Positions 44,127 to 52,169 of a stretch of 64,000 nt of DNA are shown piece after piece. Position 1 is the first letter of the stretch. Each line of letters begins with the position of its first letter. Location of the stretch: the NCBI GenBank assembly GCA_016719465.1, contig JADJYY010000016.1, positions 28,120 to 92,119 on the forward strand. The letters run 5' to 3'. The notes beneath the pieces were generated by a model. The model saw nothing but the letters and a program-made list of their open reading frames with translations. It did no database searches and had not been told where the DNA came from. The position numbers and the translations under genes were made by a program. The stretch comes from Hydrogenophilales bacterium. GTDB taxonomy: Bacteria; Pseudomonadota; Gammaproteobacteria; Burkholderiales; Thiobacillaceae.

Positions 44127-44348
44127 GGCTCAGTTCGCGTTAACGAGTGATGGGCGGAGTTGGCCAAAAAGTAGGGTTCCCCCCTTTGTAAAGGGGGGAG
44201 AGGGGGGATTTCTCCAAGGCTGGCGCGGACTGAAACCGGGTCAAATCCCCTCGCTCGCTCCCCTTTATCCCCGGAGGGGGCTTCAAAAAGGGGAAGACAA
44301 CCCCACGACCGCTGTCAGCGCGACATCCATACTTAACGCGAACTGAGC
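44127..44348. mobile_element. MITE-like element with 16-bp terminal inverted repeats
   Basis: About 222 bases bounded by a perfect 16-base inverted repeat: GCTCAGTTCGCGTTAA at 44128-44143 and its complement at 44333-44348. The 9-base sequence TTTTTTTAT occurs directly at both edges (44118-44126 and 44349-44357), consistent with a target-site duplication. The interior has no gene but includes strong hairpins, for example CCCCCCTTT-GT-AAAGGGGGG near 44179. It is inserted in the terminator shared by two convergent genes; the right copy of the duplication includes the stop codon of the Crp-family gene. No second copy is in the window. Confidence 0.75.
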
Positions 44349-44353
44349 TTTTT

Positions 44354-45046
44354 TTATCTCTCGGCGTTCAGCGATTCCCGAAACAGCGCGTCGGAGTTTT
44401 TCAGGATGATGGTGCCGTGGGTGTAGTCCAGCACGCCGGATTCCACCCATAGCCGGACCTGTCGGTTGACGCTCTCCCGGGACACCCCCACCAGATTGCC
44501 CAGTTCCTCCTGGGACAATTTGAGGCCGATGGCGATGCCCTCGGCGGTGAGTTTCCCGTATTGCTGGCCCAGGTTGAGCAGAATGCGGGCCAGGCGCGCC
44601 GGCAGGTGCAGGAAGCTGAGGTTCCCCACCATGTCGTTGGTGGAGCGGAGCCGCTTCGACAAGGCGGCCAGAAGCTTGAGCGCCACCTGGGGATTGCGTT
44701 CCAGGAAAGGCAGGAAATCCCGTCGCCACAGAACCAGGAAAGCGCAATTCTCCATGGTGGTGACCGAGGCGCTGCGGGGCTCGCCGTCGAGCAGAGCCAT
44801 CTCGCCGAACACGTCGCCCGGCTCCAGGATACTGAGGATCGCCTCCTTCCCGTCCGGGGAGATGAGGCTGACCTTGACCCGCCCCTGCATGACGACCAAC
44901 AGGTGATCCCCGGCCTCGCCCTCCTGGAAGACCACATGTTTGGCGGGGTGGTTGACCACCCGCGCCAGTTGCATGAGGGTGGCCGCCTCCTCATCGTTCA
45001 AGGCCGCGAAGACCACGCTGCGCTTGCGTAATTCGTCGATGTCCAT
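44354..45046 (-). CDS. Crp-family transcriptional regulator
   Basis: 230-residue cNMP-binding regulator. The N-terminal jelly roll keeps the cyclic-nucleotide pocket (FGEMALLDGEPRSASV, with the Glu and the Arg-Ser pair). The C-terminal helix-turn-helix reads LSQEELGNLVGVSRESVNRQVR; its recognition helix has the R-E-x3-R pattern that in CRP reads TGTGA. There is no N-terminal Cys cluster, so it is not an oxygen-sensing FNR. The family N terminus fits ATG 45046; an upstream ATG at 45154 would add 36 low-complexity residues with AGA codons. Its own promoter has a perfect CRP site. Confidence 0.9.
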   Translation of the reverse strand: MDIDELRKRSVVFAALNDEEAATLMQLARVVNHPAKHVVFQEGEAGDHLLVVMQGRVKVSLISPDGKEAILSILEPGDVFGEMALLDGEPRSASVTTMENCAFLVLWRRDFLPFLERNPQVALKLLAALSKRLRSTNDMVGNLSFLHLPARLARILLNLGQQYGKLTAEGIAIGLKLSQEELGNLVGVSRESVNRQVRLWVESGVLDYTHGTIILKNSDALFRESLNAER

Positions 45047-45200
45047 GTCAGTGGGGGGATATCCGATGGTTGGGGGATTGGATCTCTCCACGCTCGCGCC
45101 GGCGGACGGGGCTCTGGCGGATTTGTTTCGCGGTGGGCGGGAACCCGTTTCCATGCTGGACCCTAGGCATCGTGATTGGCGGTAGGTGCCCAGTGTAGGG

Positions 45201-45836
45201 TCATGGGCGTGGCGAAACTGTGATCTGATTCACAGCCCCCTCGGCCATCCGAAACAAAATCGGCATTTCGGGCCCGTCGTCGGACGCGCGCCGGGTGGTT
45301 CGGGGATATCCGTGATCGGCGCCTTCCCCTTCGATTCCGGGCCGGGGCCCCATCCACGCGGAAACCGCATCGCCCACGGCAACGATCCGCTCCAGGCCGG
45401 GGCGCCAGGAAAACCACCGGTTGATCCGATCGGCATTGAGCCAGATCAGCGCCAGAAGCAACAGGAAGAAAAGCAGGACGACCAGGCCCGCCCTTACCCT
45501 GAATCCCGTCTCCTCGCGACGATGGACGCCACGCGCCCGACTGAATTCATGACTAATTTCCGGGGGTACCAGCTGGATGAAGGCATCCACCGCCTCGTCT
45601 CCTTGCAGCATGGCGGTCATCGGACCCGAAGGCGACTCCCAGGTAATCAGCCACTGCCGACCATCGAATCCGCCGGCCTTCAAACCGATGCGGCTGGACT
45701 GGACCGTGTACCAATAGCCCCTGCCCTCGAGCACCAGCACCCCGGGGTCGAAGTGGGCCAGGCCCGGCACGCCGCCCGAAGGCAGGTCCGGTCCGTACAT
45801 CAGGACCTTGAACTTGGGTTTTGGCAGCCGCCACAT
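45201..45836 (-). CDS. Membrane protein of unknown function, possibly a truncated M48-like N-terminal part
   Basis: 211 residues: a soluble N-terminal beta-rich domain (VLVLEGRGYWYTVQSSRIGLKAGG, then WLITWESPSGPMTAML) and one membrane helix at about residues 115-135 (VRAGLVVLLFFLLLLALIWL). A short, poorly structured tail follows. This layout resembles the N-terminal domain plus anchor of membrane M48 metalloproteases, but no HExxH or catalytic domain follows. The function is unknown. The 3' end contains the CRP-type site for the downstream regulator. Confidence 0.65.
   Translation of the reverse strand: MWRLPKPKFKVLMYGPDLPSGGVPGLAHFDPGVLVLEGRGYWYTVQSSRIGLKAGGFDGRQWLITWESPSGPMTAMLQGDEAVDAFIQLVPPEISHEFSRARGVHRREETGFRVRAGLVVLLFFLLLLALIWLNADRINRWFSWRPGLERIVAVGDAVSAWMGPRPGIEGEGADHGYPRTTRRASDDGPEMPILFRMAEGAVNQITVSPRP
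45219..45234. promoter_or_regulatory. CRP-type site upstream of the Crp-family gene
   Basis: TGTGATCTGATTCACA, an exact TGTGA-N6-TCACA match. On the minus strand, TACACT (plus 45192-45197) sits with its centre 32 bases downstream, the class II -10 position, giving a start near 45185 and a leader of about 139 bases to the ATG at 45046. The site lies inside the 3' end of the neighbouring gene. Autoregulation is inferred. Confidence 0.75.
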
Positions 45837-45896
45837 GGGGGATATCCAATGTTTCTCGAATGGCTAGAATGCCGTGGTTTTCCAAAGGCTTCCAGT

Positions 45897-46508
45897 ATGA
45901 AAAACACTCTGCTACAAATTTTCCGCAAACGCCATGCCTGCCACCTGTTCCAGCCGGATCGTCCTTTGCCGCCGGAAGACCTGGATTTCATCCTGGAAGC
46001 CGGACGGCTTTCCCCCTCCTCCTTCGGGCTGGAACAGTGGAGATTCGTCGTTCTGACCGACCCTCGCCACAAGCGGGCCTTCCAGGACGCGTGTTTCGGC
46101 CAGCCCCAGGTGGGCTCCGCCAGCGCGGTGGTGGTGATCCTGGCCCGCCTGGCGGAACTGGATCCCGACTCCGCCTACGTGCGGCGGCTCATGGCCCGGG
46201 AATATCCCGAGGGCGAGGCGCTGGAAGGCGCCCTCAAGAACTACCGGGGTTTCCACGCCGCCACCGATATCCCGGCCTGGAGCGGCGCCCAGTGCCATAT
46301 CGCCGCCGCCAACATGATGACCGCGGCCGCCGGCGTCGGCATCGACTCCTGCGCCGTCGGTGGCTTCGTGCCAGCGGAAGTCCACCGCCTGCTGGAAATC
46401 GATCCCCGGCAATGCCTGCCGGTGTTGATCCTGCCCCTGGGCTATTGCGCTCAGCCCCCCGGTGAGAAACAGCGCCTGCCGCGCGAAGAGGTCGTGGAAT
46501 ACCGTTGA
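45897..46508 (+). CDS. Nitroreductase-family NAD(P)H oxidoreductase
   Basis: 203-residue FMN-dependent nitroreductase fold. FMN-contact motifs are FRKRHACHLFQPDRPLPP (Arg cluster), SPSSFGLEQWRFVVLTD and AAAGVGIDSCAVGGF. The family reduces nitro-compounds, quinones or flavins; the physiological substrate is unknown. It resembles the YfkO/NfsB group. It is divergent from the membrane protein gene, with 60 bases between. Confidence 0.92.
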   Translation: MKNTLLQIFRKRHACHLFQPDRPLPPEDLDFILEAGRLSPSSFGLEQWRFVVLTDPRHKRAFQDACFGQPQVGSASAVVVILARLAELDPDSAYVRRLMAREYPEGEALEGALKNYRGFHAATDIPAWSGAQCHIAAANMMTAAAGVGIDSCAVGGFVPAEVHRLLEIDPRQCLPVLILPLGYCAQPPGEKQRLPREEVVEYR

Positions 46509-46620
46509 GCCCGCGGGGCTGGAAACACGGACCCCGGTAACCGCGTCTGGCCATGAACGGCTTCATCGCTCCCTCCCCCCCGCCTCCTCGACCGAAGGGC
46601 GATTCCCTCTTTCCCGGTCG

Positions 46621-47022
46621 ATGCCCGGCCCCCTGATGCCCGACACCACGCTTGCGCGGCCTGGACTGTGGCGGTTCACGGGCTGGGCGCTGGTTGTCCT
46701 GGTGACCTACCTGGCCTTGACCCCCGAACCGCCGGCCACCACCCTCCGGTTCGGCGACAAGCTGGGCCATGTGGTCGCCTATGCCAGCCTGATGGGCTGG
46801 TGGCTGCAGATCGACCGGCGACCGGAACGGCTGGCCCTGCTGTTCGTGCTCATGGGTCTGGCGCTGGAAATCCTGCAAAGCCTGGGCGGCTACCGCACCG
46901 GCGACATCTTCGACATGGCCGCCAATACCCTGGGCGTGGGTCTGGGCTGGCTCTCGGCCCTGCTCCTGCCCGACTGGCTTGCCCGCCTCGACAAGCGTCT
47001 GGCCCGGAGTCTTGACCGGTGA
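46621..47022 (+). CDS. VanZ-like membrane protein
   Basis: 133-residue membrane protein with four hydrophobic helices and the VanZ-family core (FGDKLGHVVAYASLMGWW, LALEILQSLGGYRTGDIFDMAANTLG). VanZ-like proteins are found in many bacteria; their role is not defined outside teicoplanin resistance. ATG at 46621 or 46636 is possible; neither has a clear ribosome site. The stop overlaps the DUF455 gene start. Confidence 0.88.
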   Translation: MPGPLMPDTTLARPGLWRFTGWALVVLVTYLALTPEPPATTLRFGDKLGHVVAYASLMGWWLQIDRRPERLALLFVLMGLALEILQSLGGYRTGDIFDMAANTLGVGLGWLSALLLPDWLARLDKRLARSLDR

Positions 47023-47834
47023 GCGGACCGGTGAGCGTCCGGGAGGCCGCCCGCGCCGTTCTGGCGGAACGGGATGTGGACCTCAAGCGTTCCGGGGCCG
47101 AAAGGCTCTGGTCCGAATGGCAAGCCGGCGGACTCGCCCCAGGCCCGGAAACGGACATCGGCCCCATCCTGGACACCCCCGGCCTGCCCGACAAACCCAT
47201 CCTCGCGCCGCCGAAGGCCATGCCCCGGCGGGAATTGAACGGTCCCGAAAACCACGCCGCCCTCATCCATGCCCTGGCCCACATCGAATTCAACGCCATC
47301 AACCTGGCCCTGGACGCGGCGCAGCGCTTTTCCGCCCTTCCGCCGGCGTTCTATGGCGATTGGCTGAAAGTGGCGGCGGAAGAGGCTGATCACTTTCGCC
47401 TGTTGCGGGACCACCTGCGCGGCCTGGGCCGGGACTACGGCGACTTTCCCGCCCACGCCGGACTCTGGGAAATGGCGGAAAAGACCGCCCACGACCTCCT
47501 GGCACGCATGGCCCTGGTACCCCGTCTCATGGAAGCGCGCGGCCTGGACGTCACCCCGGACATCCAGCGCAAGCTGCGCGGCTACGGCGACCGGGCCGGC
47601 GCGGACATCCTGGACATCATCCTGCGCGACGAGATCGGCCATGTGGCGGCCGGCGACCGCTGGTTCCGCCATCTCTGCGCCGAACGCGGCCTGGAGCCGG
47701 AGGCCACCTACCGGGACATGCTCGCCCTGCCCGGCGTGCCCCGGCCACGGCGGCCCTTCAATGAGCCCGCCCGTCTGGCCGCCGGGTTCAGCATCGCCGA
47801 AATGGGGGCGCTTGCCGCACCCACGAAAACCTGA
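47019..47834 (+). CDS. DUF455 ferritin-like protein
   Basis: 271-residue protein of the DUF455 group with a ferritin-like four-helix di-iron arrangement: HIEFNAINLALD, EEADHFRLLRDHL and RDEIGHVAAGDRWF supply the Glu/His ligands. It is related to MiaE-type hydroxylases; the substrate is unknown. Start GTG at 47019 overlaps the VanZ stop. Confidence 0.9.
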   Translation: MSGPVSVREAARAVLAERDVDLKRSGAERLWSEWQAGGLAPGPETDIGPILDTPGLPDKPILAPPKAMPRRELNGPENHAALIHALAHIEFNAINLALDAAQRFSALPPAFYGDWLKVAAEEADHFRLLRDHLRGLGRDYGDFPAHAGLWEMAEKTAHDLLARMALVPRLMEARGLDVTPDIQRKLRGYGDRAGADILDIILRDEIGHVAAGDRWFRHLCAERGLEPEATYRDMLALPGVPRPRRPFNEPARLAAGFSIAEMGALAAPTKT

Positions 47835-47949
47835 ATCCGGACTTCCTTGTCGTCTTGCCCGGGGTGGCGCGGCGCGGGCATAATCCCGCCCTCGCGCTTC
47901 ACTCTTGTTACTCCTTGTTTTATCTGGATTTTTCGAGGATACGGGGATC

Positions 47950-49058
47950 ATGTCCGAACTCAATTCCGCGGCACTGCTGAACAAGGTATCCCCCGCCTTG
48001 CCGGTGCACTGGTATTTCGACCCCAGGATTTACGAACTGGAGATGGAACTCCTGTTCAAGGGCGGGGCCAACTACATGGGTCATCGGCTCATGACCCCCG
48101 AACAGGGCGACTTCCACGTGCTGGACTGGCTCCACGACGGCGGCAAGATGCTGGTCAACAACCCGAAACGGCGTGGAACTGCTGTCCAATGTCTGCCGCC
48201 ACCGCCAGGCCCGGATGCTGAAGGGCCGGGGCAACGCCCAGCACATCGTCTGTCCGTTCCATCGCTGGACTTACGATACCCGGGGCCAGCTCATGGGCGC
48301 GCCGCATTTCCCCGACAATCCCTGCCTGCACCTTAACAAGACGCCGCTGGCGGACTGGAACGGCCTCCTGTTCGCCGGTCCGCGCGACATCCACACCGAT
48401 CTCGCCAAGCTGGGCGTGGCCGCCGACATGGACTTCTCCGGCTTCATGTACGAAAGCACCCAGGTCACCGAATACCAGTTCAACTGGAAGACCTTCATCG
48501 AGGTCTACCTGGAGGACTACCACGTGGTGCCCTACCACCCGGGCCTGGGCCAGTTCGTCAACTGCGATGAGTTGAAGTGGGGAATACGGCGAGATGTACT
48601 CGGTGCAGACCGTGGGCGTGAACGACCACCTCTCCACCCCGGGCAGCGCCGTCTACAACCGCTGGCACCAGCAGGTGAAGCGCTACCGGGAGGGCAGGGA
48701 CCCGGCCCACGGCGCCATCTGGCTCACCTACTACCCGGCCCTCATGGTGGAGTGGTACCCCCACACCCTGGTGGTCAGCAACATCATCCCCACCGGCGTG
48801 GAAAGCTGCCTGAACGTGGTGGAGTTCTATTACCCGGAGGACATCGCCCTGTTCGAGCGGGAATTCGTGGAAGCGGAAAAAGCCGCCTACCGGGAAACCG
48901 CCATCGAGGATGACGACATCTGCTATGGCATGCACAAGGGCCGCAAGGCCCTGTACCAGCAGGGCATCAGCCAGGAAGGCCCCTACCAGTCGCCCATGGA
49001 GGACGGCATGGTGCATTTCCACGAGTGGCTGAGAAGAATGATCGAGCCCCGTCTGTAA
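47950..49058 (+). pseudogene. Rieske aromatic-ring-hydroxylating oxygenase (two frameshifts)
   Basis: Three consecutive frames make one 368-residue oxygenase. The Rieske site is C-x-H (CRHRQ) and C-x2-H (CPFHRWTYD); the mononuclear iron site is EDYHVVPYH. Both breaks are single extra bases in homopolymers: AAA at 48166-48168 (restores PNGVELLSN) and GGGG at 48579-48582 (restores KWEYGEMYSV). With two bases removed the protein has normal family length and motifs, so it is probably functional and mis-sequenced. The substrate is unknown; relatives include choline/carnitine-type and phenylpropionate-type oxygenases. No reductase or ferredoxin gene is adjacent. Confidence 0.87.
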
Positions 49059-49086
49059 GCGGACGACACCGGACTCCCCTCCCCCG

Positions 49087-49108
49087 CCCTCCCCACAGGT
49101 GGGGAGGG
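49087..49108. repeat. GC-rich intergenic hairpin before ogt
   Basis: CCCTCCCCAC (49087-49096) and GTGGGGAGGG (49099-49108) form a perfect 10-base stem with a 2-base loop. A second, similar hairpin (CTCCTCCAC-TT-GTGGGGGAG) follows at about 49140-49159. Such paired G/C hairpins are typical of dispersed intergenic repeats; they could also end transcription of the Rieske gene, although no T-run is present. Confidence 0.5.
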
Positions 49109-49201
49109 GGCAACCCAGCGACAGCCGCGACGCCCCGCTCCTCCTCCACTTGTGGGGGAGGCTGGCTGGATTCCGCCCCCCAGCCGGGTAACAATGCGGC
49201 C

Positions 49202-49696
49202 ATGCAAGATTCCGCTCCCTACACCGCCATTCTCCCCGCCCCCTTCGGCGCCCTGGGCGTGCGCATCGCCGACGGCAAGCTCAGGGGCCTGGAATTCCTG
49301 CCCCCGGGCACGCGGCCGATGGCCTCGGAACACCCCATCGCGCGGCGGGTCGCCGAAGAAATGGAGGCCTACTACGCCGATCCTGGCCACGCCTTCCACC
49401 TCCCCCTGGAACCCCTCGGCACGCCCTTCCGGCAACGGGTCTGGAACGCGCTGCTGGCCATCCCCGCCGGCCAGACCCGGAGTTACGGCTACATCGCCCG
49501 GGAACTCGGCAGCGCGCCCAGGGCCGTGGGCCAGGCGGTGGGCGACAATCCCCTGCCCATCGTCATCCCCTGCCACCGGGTCATCGCCGCCGACGGCGGC
49601 CTGGGCGGCTTCAACCACAGCCGCACCGGCTACTCCCAGGACATCAAGCGCTGGCTGCTCAGGCATGAGCACGTCTTGCCCATGAACGCCGCATAA
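49202..49696 (+). CDS. ogt: Methylated-DNA-[protein]-cysteine S-methyltransferase
   Basis: 164-residue suicide repair protein for O6-alkylguanine. The active site PCHRVIAADGGLGGFN is intact, along with the helix-turn-helix region (TPFRQRVWNALLAIPAGQTRSYGYIA). There is no Ada regulatory domain, so it is the Ogt type. It is followed by an intergenic hairpin and xerD. Confidence 0.95.
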   Translation: MQDSAPYTAILPAPFGALGVRIADGKLRGLEFLPPGTRPMASEHPIARRVAEEMEAYYADPGHAFHLPLEPLGTPFRQRVWNALLAIPAGQTRSYGYIARELGSAPRAVGQAVGDNPLPIVIPCHRVIAADGGLGGFNHSRTGYSQDIKRWLLRHEHVLPMNAA

Positions 49697-49711
49697 GCGG
49701 CTCTCAACGCT

Positions 49712-49734
49712 CCCCTCTCCTACCGGGAGAGGGG
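49712..49734. repeat. Intergenic repeat-type hairpin between ogt and xerD
   Basis: CCCCTCTCC (49712-49720) and GGAGAGGGG (49726-49734) form a perfect 9-base stem, followed by CTGGGGGTGAGGG. This combination is a widespread short intergenic repeat in GC-rich Proteobacteria. It may also act as the ogt terminator. Confidence 0.5.
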
Positions 49735-49775
49735 CTGGGGGTGAGGGAAACGGGCGCAGCGAATACCATCCACCC

Positions 49776-50687
49776 ATGACCACATCGACCACGAGCCCGT
49801 TTGATAACGAGCTGGACCGCTTCTGCGACGCCCTCTGGCTCGAAGACGGCCTCACCCCCCGCTCCCTGGAAAGCTACCGTCGCGACCTGACCCAGTTGTT
49901 CGCCTGGCTGGAACCCCAGGGCATCGCCCCCCACCAGGCCCAGCGCGACCGCATCCAGGCCTTCCTGGCCCATCGCACCCTGGATGAAGGCATCGCCGCC
50001 CGCAGCCTGGCGCGCCAGCTCACCGCCATCAAGCGCTACCACCGCTGGCTGCTGCGGGAAGGCCGCCGGAACGATGATCCCACCCTCACGGTGGACGCCC
50101 CCCGCCTGCCCAAGCCCCTGCCGAAGACCCTGTCCGAGGCCGAGGTGGAAGCCCTGCTCAACGCGCCCGACACGGAAACCTCCCACGGCCTGCGCGACCG
50201 GGCCATGCTGGAAGCGCTCTATGCGGCGGGATTCCGGGTTTCGGAACTGGTGGACCTGCCCGTGGCGGCGGTCAGCCTGACCGACGGCGTGGTCCGGGTC
50301 ATGGGCAAGGGACGCAAGGAACGGCTGGTACCCCTGGGCGAGGAAGCCCGGGAATGGATCGCCCGCTACGCGAAGGCATCAAGGCCCGCGCTGTTGAAGG
50401 GCAAGGGCTGCGAGGCCCTGTTCGTCACGGAACGGGGCGGCGCCATGACGCGGCAGATGTTCTGGTACCTGATCAAGCGCCACGCCCTCCATGCCGGCAT
50501 CCGCTCGCCCCTGTCGCCCCACACCCTGCGTCACGCCTTCGCCACCCACCTGCTCAACCACGGCGCCGACCTGCGGGTGGTGCAGATGCTGCTGGGCCAC
50601 GCCGACATCGCCACCACCCAGATCTACACCCACGTGGCCAAGGAACGGCTGAAGCGCCTGCACGCCCAGCATCACCCGCGCGGGTGA
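49776..50687 (+). CDS. xerD: Site-specific tyrosine recombinase XerD
   Basis: 303-residue recombinase. The N-terminal SAM-like core-binding domain comes first (DRFCDALWLEDGLTPRSLESY). The catalytic domain has all key residues: Arg in GFRVSEL, Lys in GKGRKERL, HTLRHAFATHLL, GHADIATTQ and the nucleophile in IYTHV. With XerC it resolves chromosome dimers at dif. No integron or phage genes are adjacent, so this is the housekeeping enzyme. It is convergent with manC. Confidence 0.95.
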   Translation: MTTSTTSPFDNELDRFCDALWLEDGLTPRSLESYRRDLTQLFAWLEPQGIAPHQAQRDRIQAFLAHRTLDEGIAARSLARQLTAIKRYHRWLLREGRRNDDPTLTVDAPRLPKPLPKTLSEAEVEALLNAPDTETSHGLRDRAMLEALYAAGFRVSELVDLPVAAVSLTDGVVRVMGKGRKERLVPLGEEAREWIARYAKASRPALLKGKGCEALFVTERGGAMTRQMFWYLIKRHALHAGIRSPLSPHTLRHAFATHLLNHGADLRVVQMLLGHADIATTQIYTHVAKERLKRLHAQHHPRG

Positions 50688-50694
50688 GCCAGAC

Positions 50695-52110
50695 TCAACC
50701 CCGCTTGTACACGTCCTCGAAGCGGACGATGTCGTCCTCGCCCAGATAGGAGCCGGATTGCACCTCGATGAGATGCAGGGCCACCTTGCCGGGGTTTTCC
50801 AGGCGGTGGGTGGTGCCCAGGGGAATGTAGGTGGACTGGTTTTCCGTGAGCAGCTCCTCCACCCCGTCCCGGGTCACCCGGGCGGTGCCGGACACCACCA
50901 CCCAATGCTCGGCCCGGTGGTGGTGCATCTGCAGGCTGAGCTTGTGGCCCGGCTTGACCATGATGCGCTTGACCTGGAAGCGCTCGCCCATGTCGATGCC
51001 CTCGTACCAGCCCCAGGGCCGGAACACCCGGGTGTGGAACTCGTGCTCGCTGCGGCCCGCCTTCTTCAGGTAATCCACCACCTTCTTCACGTCCTGGGCC
51101 TTGGACTGGTCCGCCACCAGCACCGCGTCGGGGGTTTCCACGATGAGCAGGTTCTCCACGCCCAGGGCCGCCACCATGCGCGATTCGGCCCGCACATAGC
51201 TGCCCTTCACGCCATCCAGGTAGACATCGCCGCGCACCACGTTGTCGTCCGCGTCCTTGAGTCCCACGTCCCACAGGGCCGACCAGGCGCCGATGTCGTT
51301 CCAGCCGATCTCGGCCGGCACCACGGCGGCATTCGGGGTGCGCTCCATCAGCGCGTAGTCGATGGAATCCGAGGGGCAATCGGCGAAGGCCGCCTTGTCC
51401 AGGCGGCAGAAGTCCAGGTCATGCTCGCCGCCCTCCAGGGCGCGCCGGCAGGCCGCCAGCATGTCCGGGCGGTATTGTTCGAGTTCCTCGACGAACTGGC
51501 GCGCCGAGAACAGGAACATGCCGCTGTTCCAGAAGTGATCGCCGCTGGCCAGGAAGCGTTGCGCCGTGGCCGCGTCCGGTTTTTCCACGAAGCGGGCCAC
51601 CTGGCGCGCCGTGGTGCCGGCCAGGGCATCGCCGCGCTGGATGTAGCCGTAACCGGTATGGGGCGAATCGGGCACGATGCCGAAGGTCACCAGCCGGCCC
51701 AGGGCCACCGCCTTCAGGCCTTCCGCCACGGCGGCGTGGAAGGCCGGCACGTCGTTGATGAGATGGTCGGCGGGCAGCAGCAGCATGACGGCATCCGGGT
51801 CCCGCTTCAGCAGGGTCAGGGCCGCCACCGCCGCCGCCGGCGCCGTGTTGCGCCCCATGGGCTCGAGGAAGATGCCCAGGGGCTCGACGCCGATCTCCCG
51901 CATCTGCTCCGCGATCAGGAAACGATGGTCGTTGTTGCAGACCACCAGGGGTGGGCCGATGTCGACCATGCCGCCCAGGCGGATCACGGTCTCCTGCAGC
52001 ATGGTCCGCTCCGAGGCCAGGGGCAGGAGCTGCTTGGGCAGGGCCGCCCGGGACAGGGGCCAGAGGCGGGTGCCTGAACCACCGGAAAGGATGACGGGAT
52101 AGAGGGGCAT
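50695..52110 (-). CDS. manC: Mannose-1-phosphate guanylyltransferase/mannose-6-phosphate isomerase
   Basis: 471-residue bifunctional enzyme (AlgA/XanB type) making GDP-mannose. The N-terminal nucleotidyltransferase has ILSGGSGTRLWPLSR and FVEKP. The C-terminal cupin isomerase domain has the zinc-binding GHKLSLQMHHHRAEHW. GGGAGTG lies before the ATG at 52110. It supplies activated sugar for exopolysaccharide or O-antigen. It follows the SAT/APS-kinase gene on the same strand. Confidence 0.95.
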   Translation of the reverse strand: MPLYPVILSGGSGTRLWPLSRAALPKQLLPLASERTMLQETVIRLGGMVDIGPPLVVCNNDHRFLIAEQMREIGVEPLGIFLEPMGRNTAPAAAVAALTLLKRDPDAVMLLLPADHLINDVPAFHAAVAEGLKAVALGRLVTFGIVPDSPHTGYGYIQRGDALAGTTARQVARFVEKPDAATAQRFLASGDHFWNSGMFLFSARQFVEELEQYRPDMLAACRRALEGGEHDLDFCRLDKAAFADCPSDSIDYALMERTPNAAVVPAEIGWNDIGAWSALWDVGLKDADDNVVRGDVYLDGVKGSYVRAESRMVAALGVENLLIVETPDAVLVADQSKAQDVKKVVDYLKKAGRSEHEFHTRVFRPWGWYEGIDMGERFQVKRIMVKPGHKLSLQMHHHRAEHWVVVSGTARVTRDGVEELLTENQSTYIPLGTTHRLENPGKVALHLIEVQSGSYLGEDDIVRFEDVYKRG

Positions 52111-52169
52111 GTTCACTCCCACGATTCGATCAATGACACAAAGGGGCCGGGTGGAGATTCACGGCGGGT

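Noticed and set aside
49776..50687. Phage or integron integrase
   Set aside because: The protein is a standard XerD with full catalytic residues, and no attachment site, cassette array or phage gene lies nearby.
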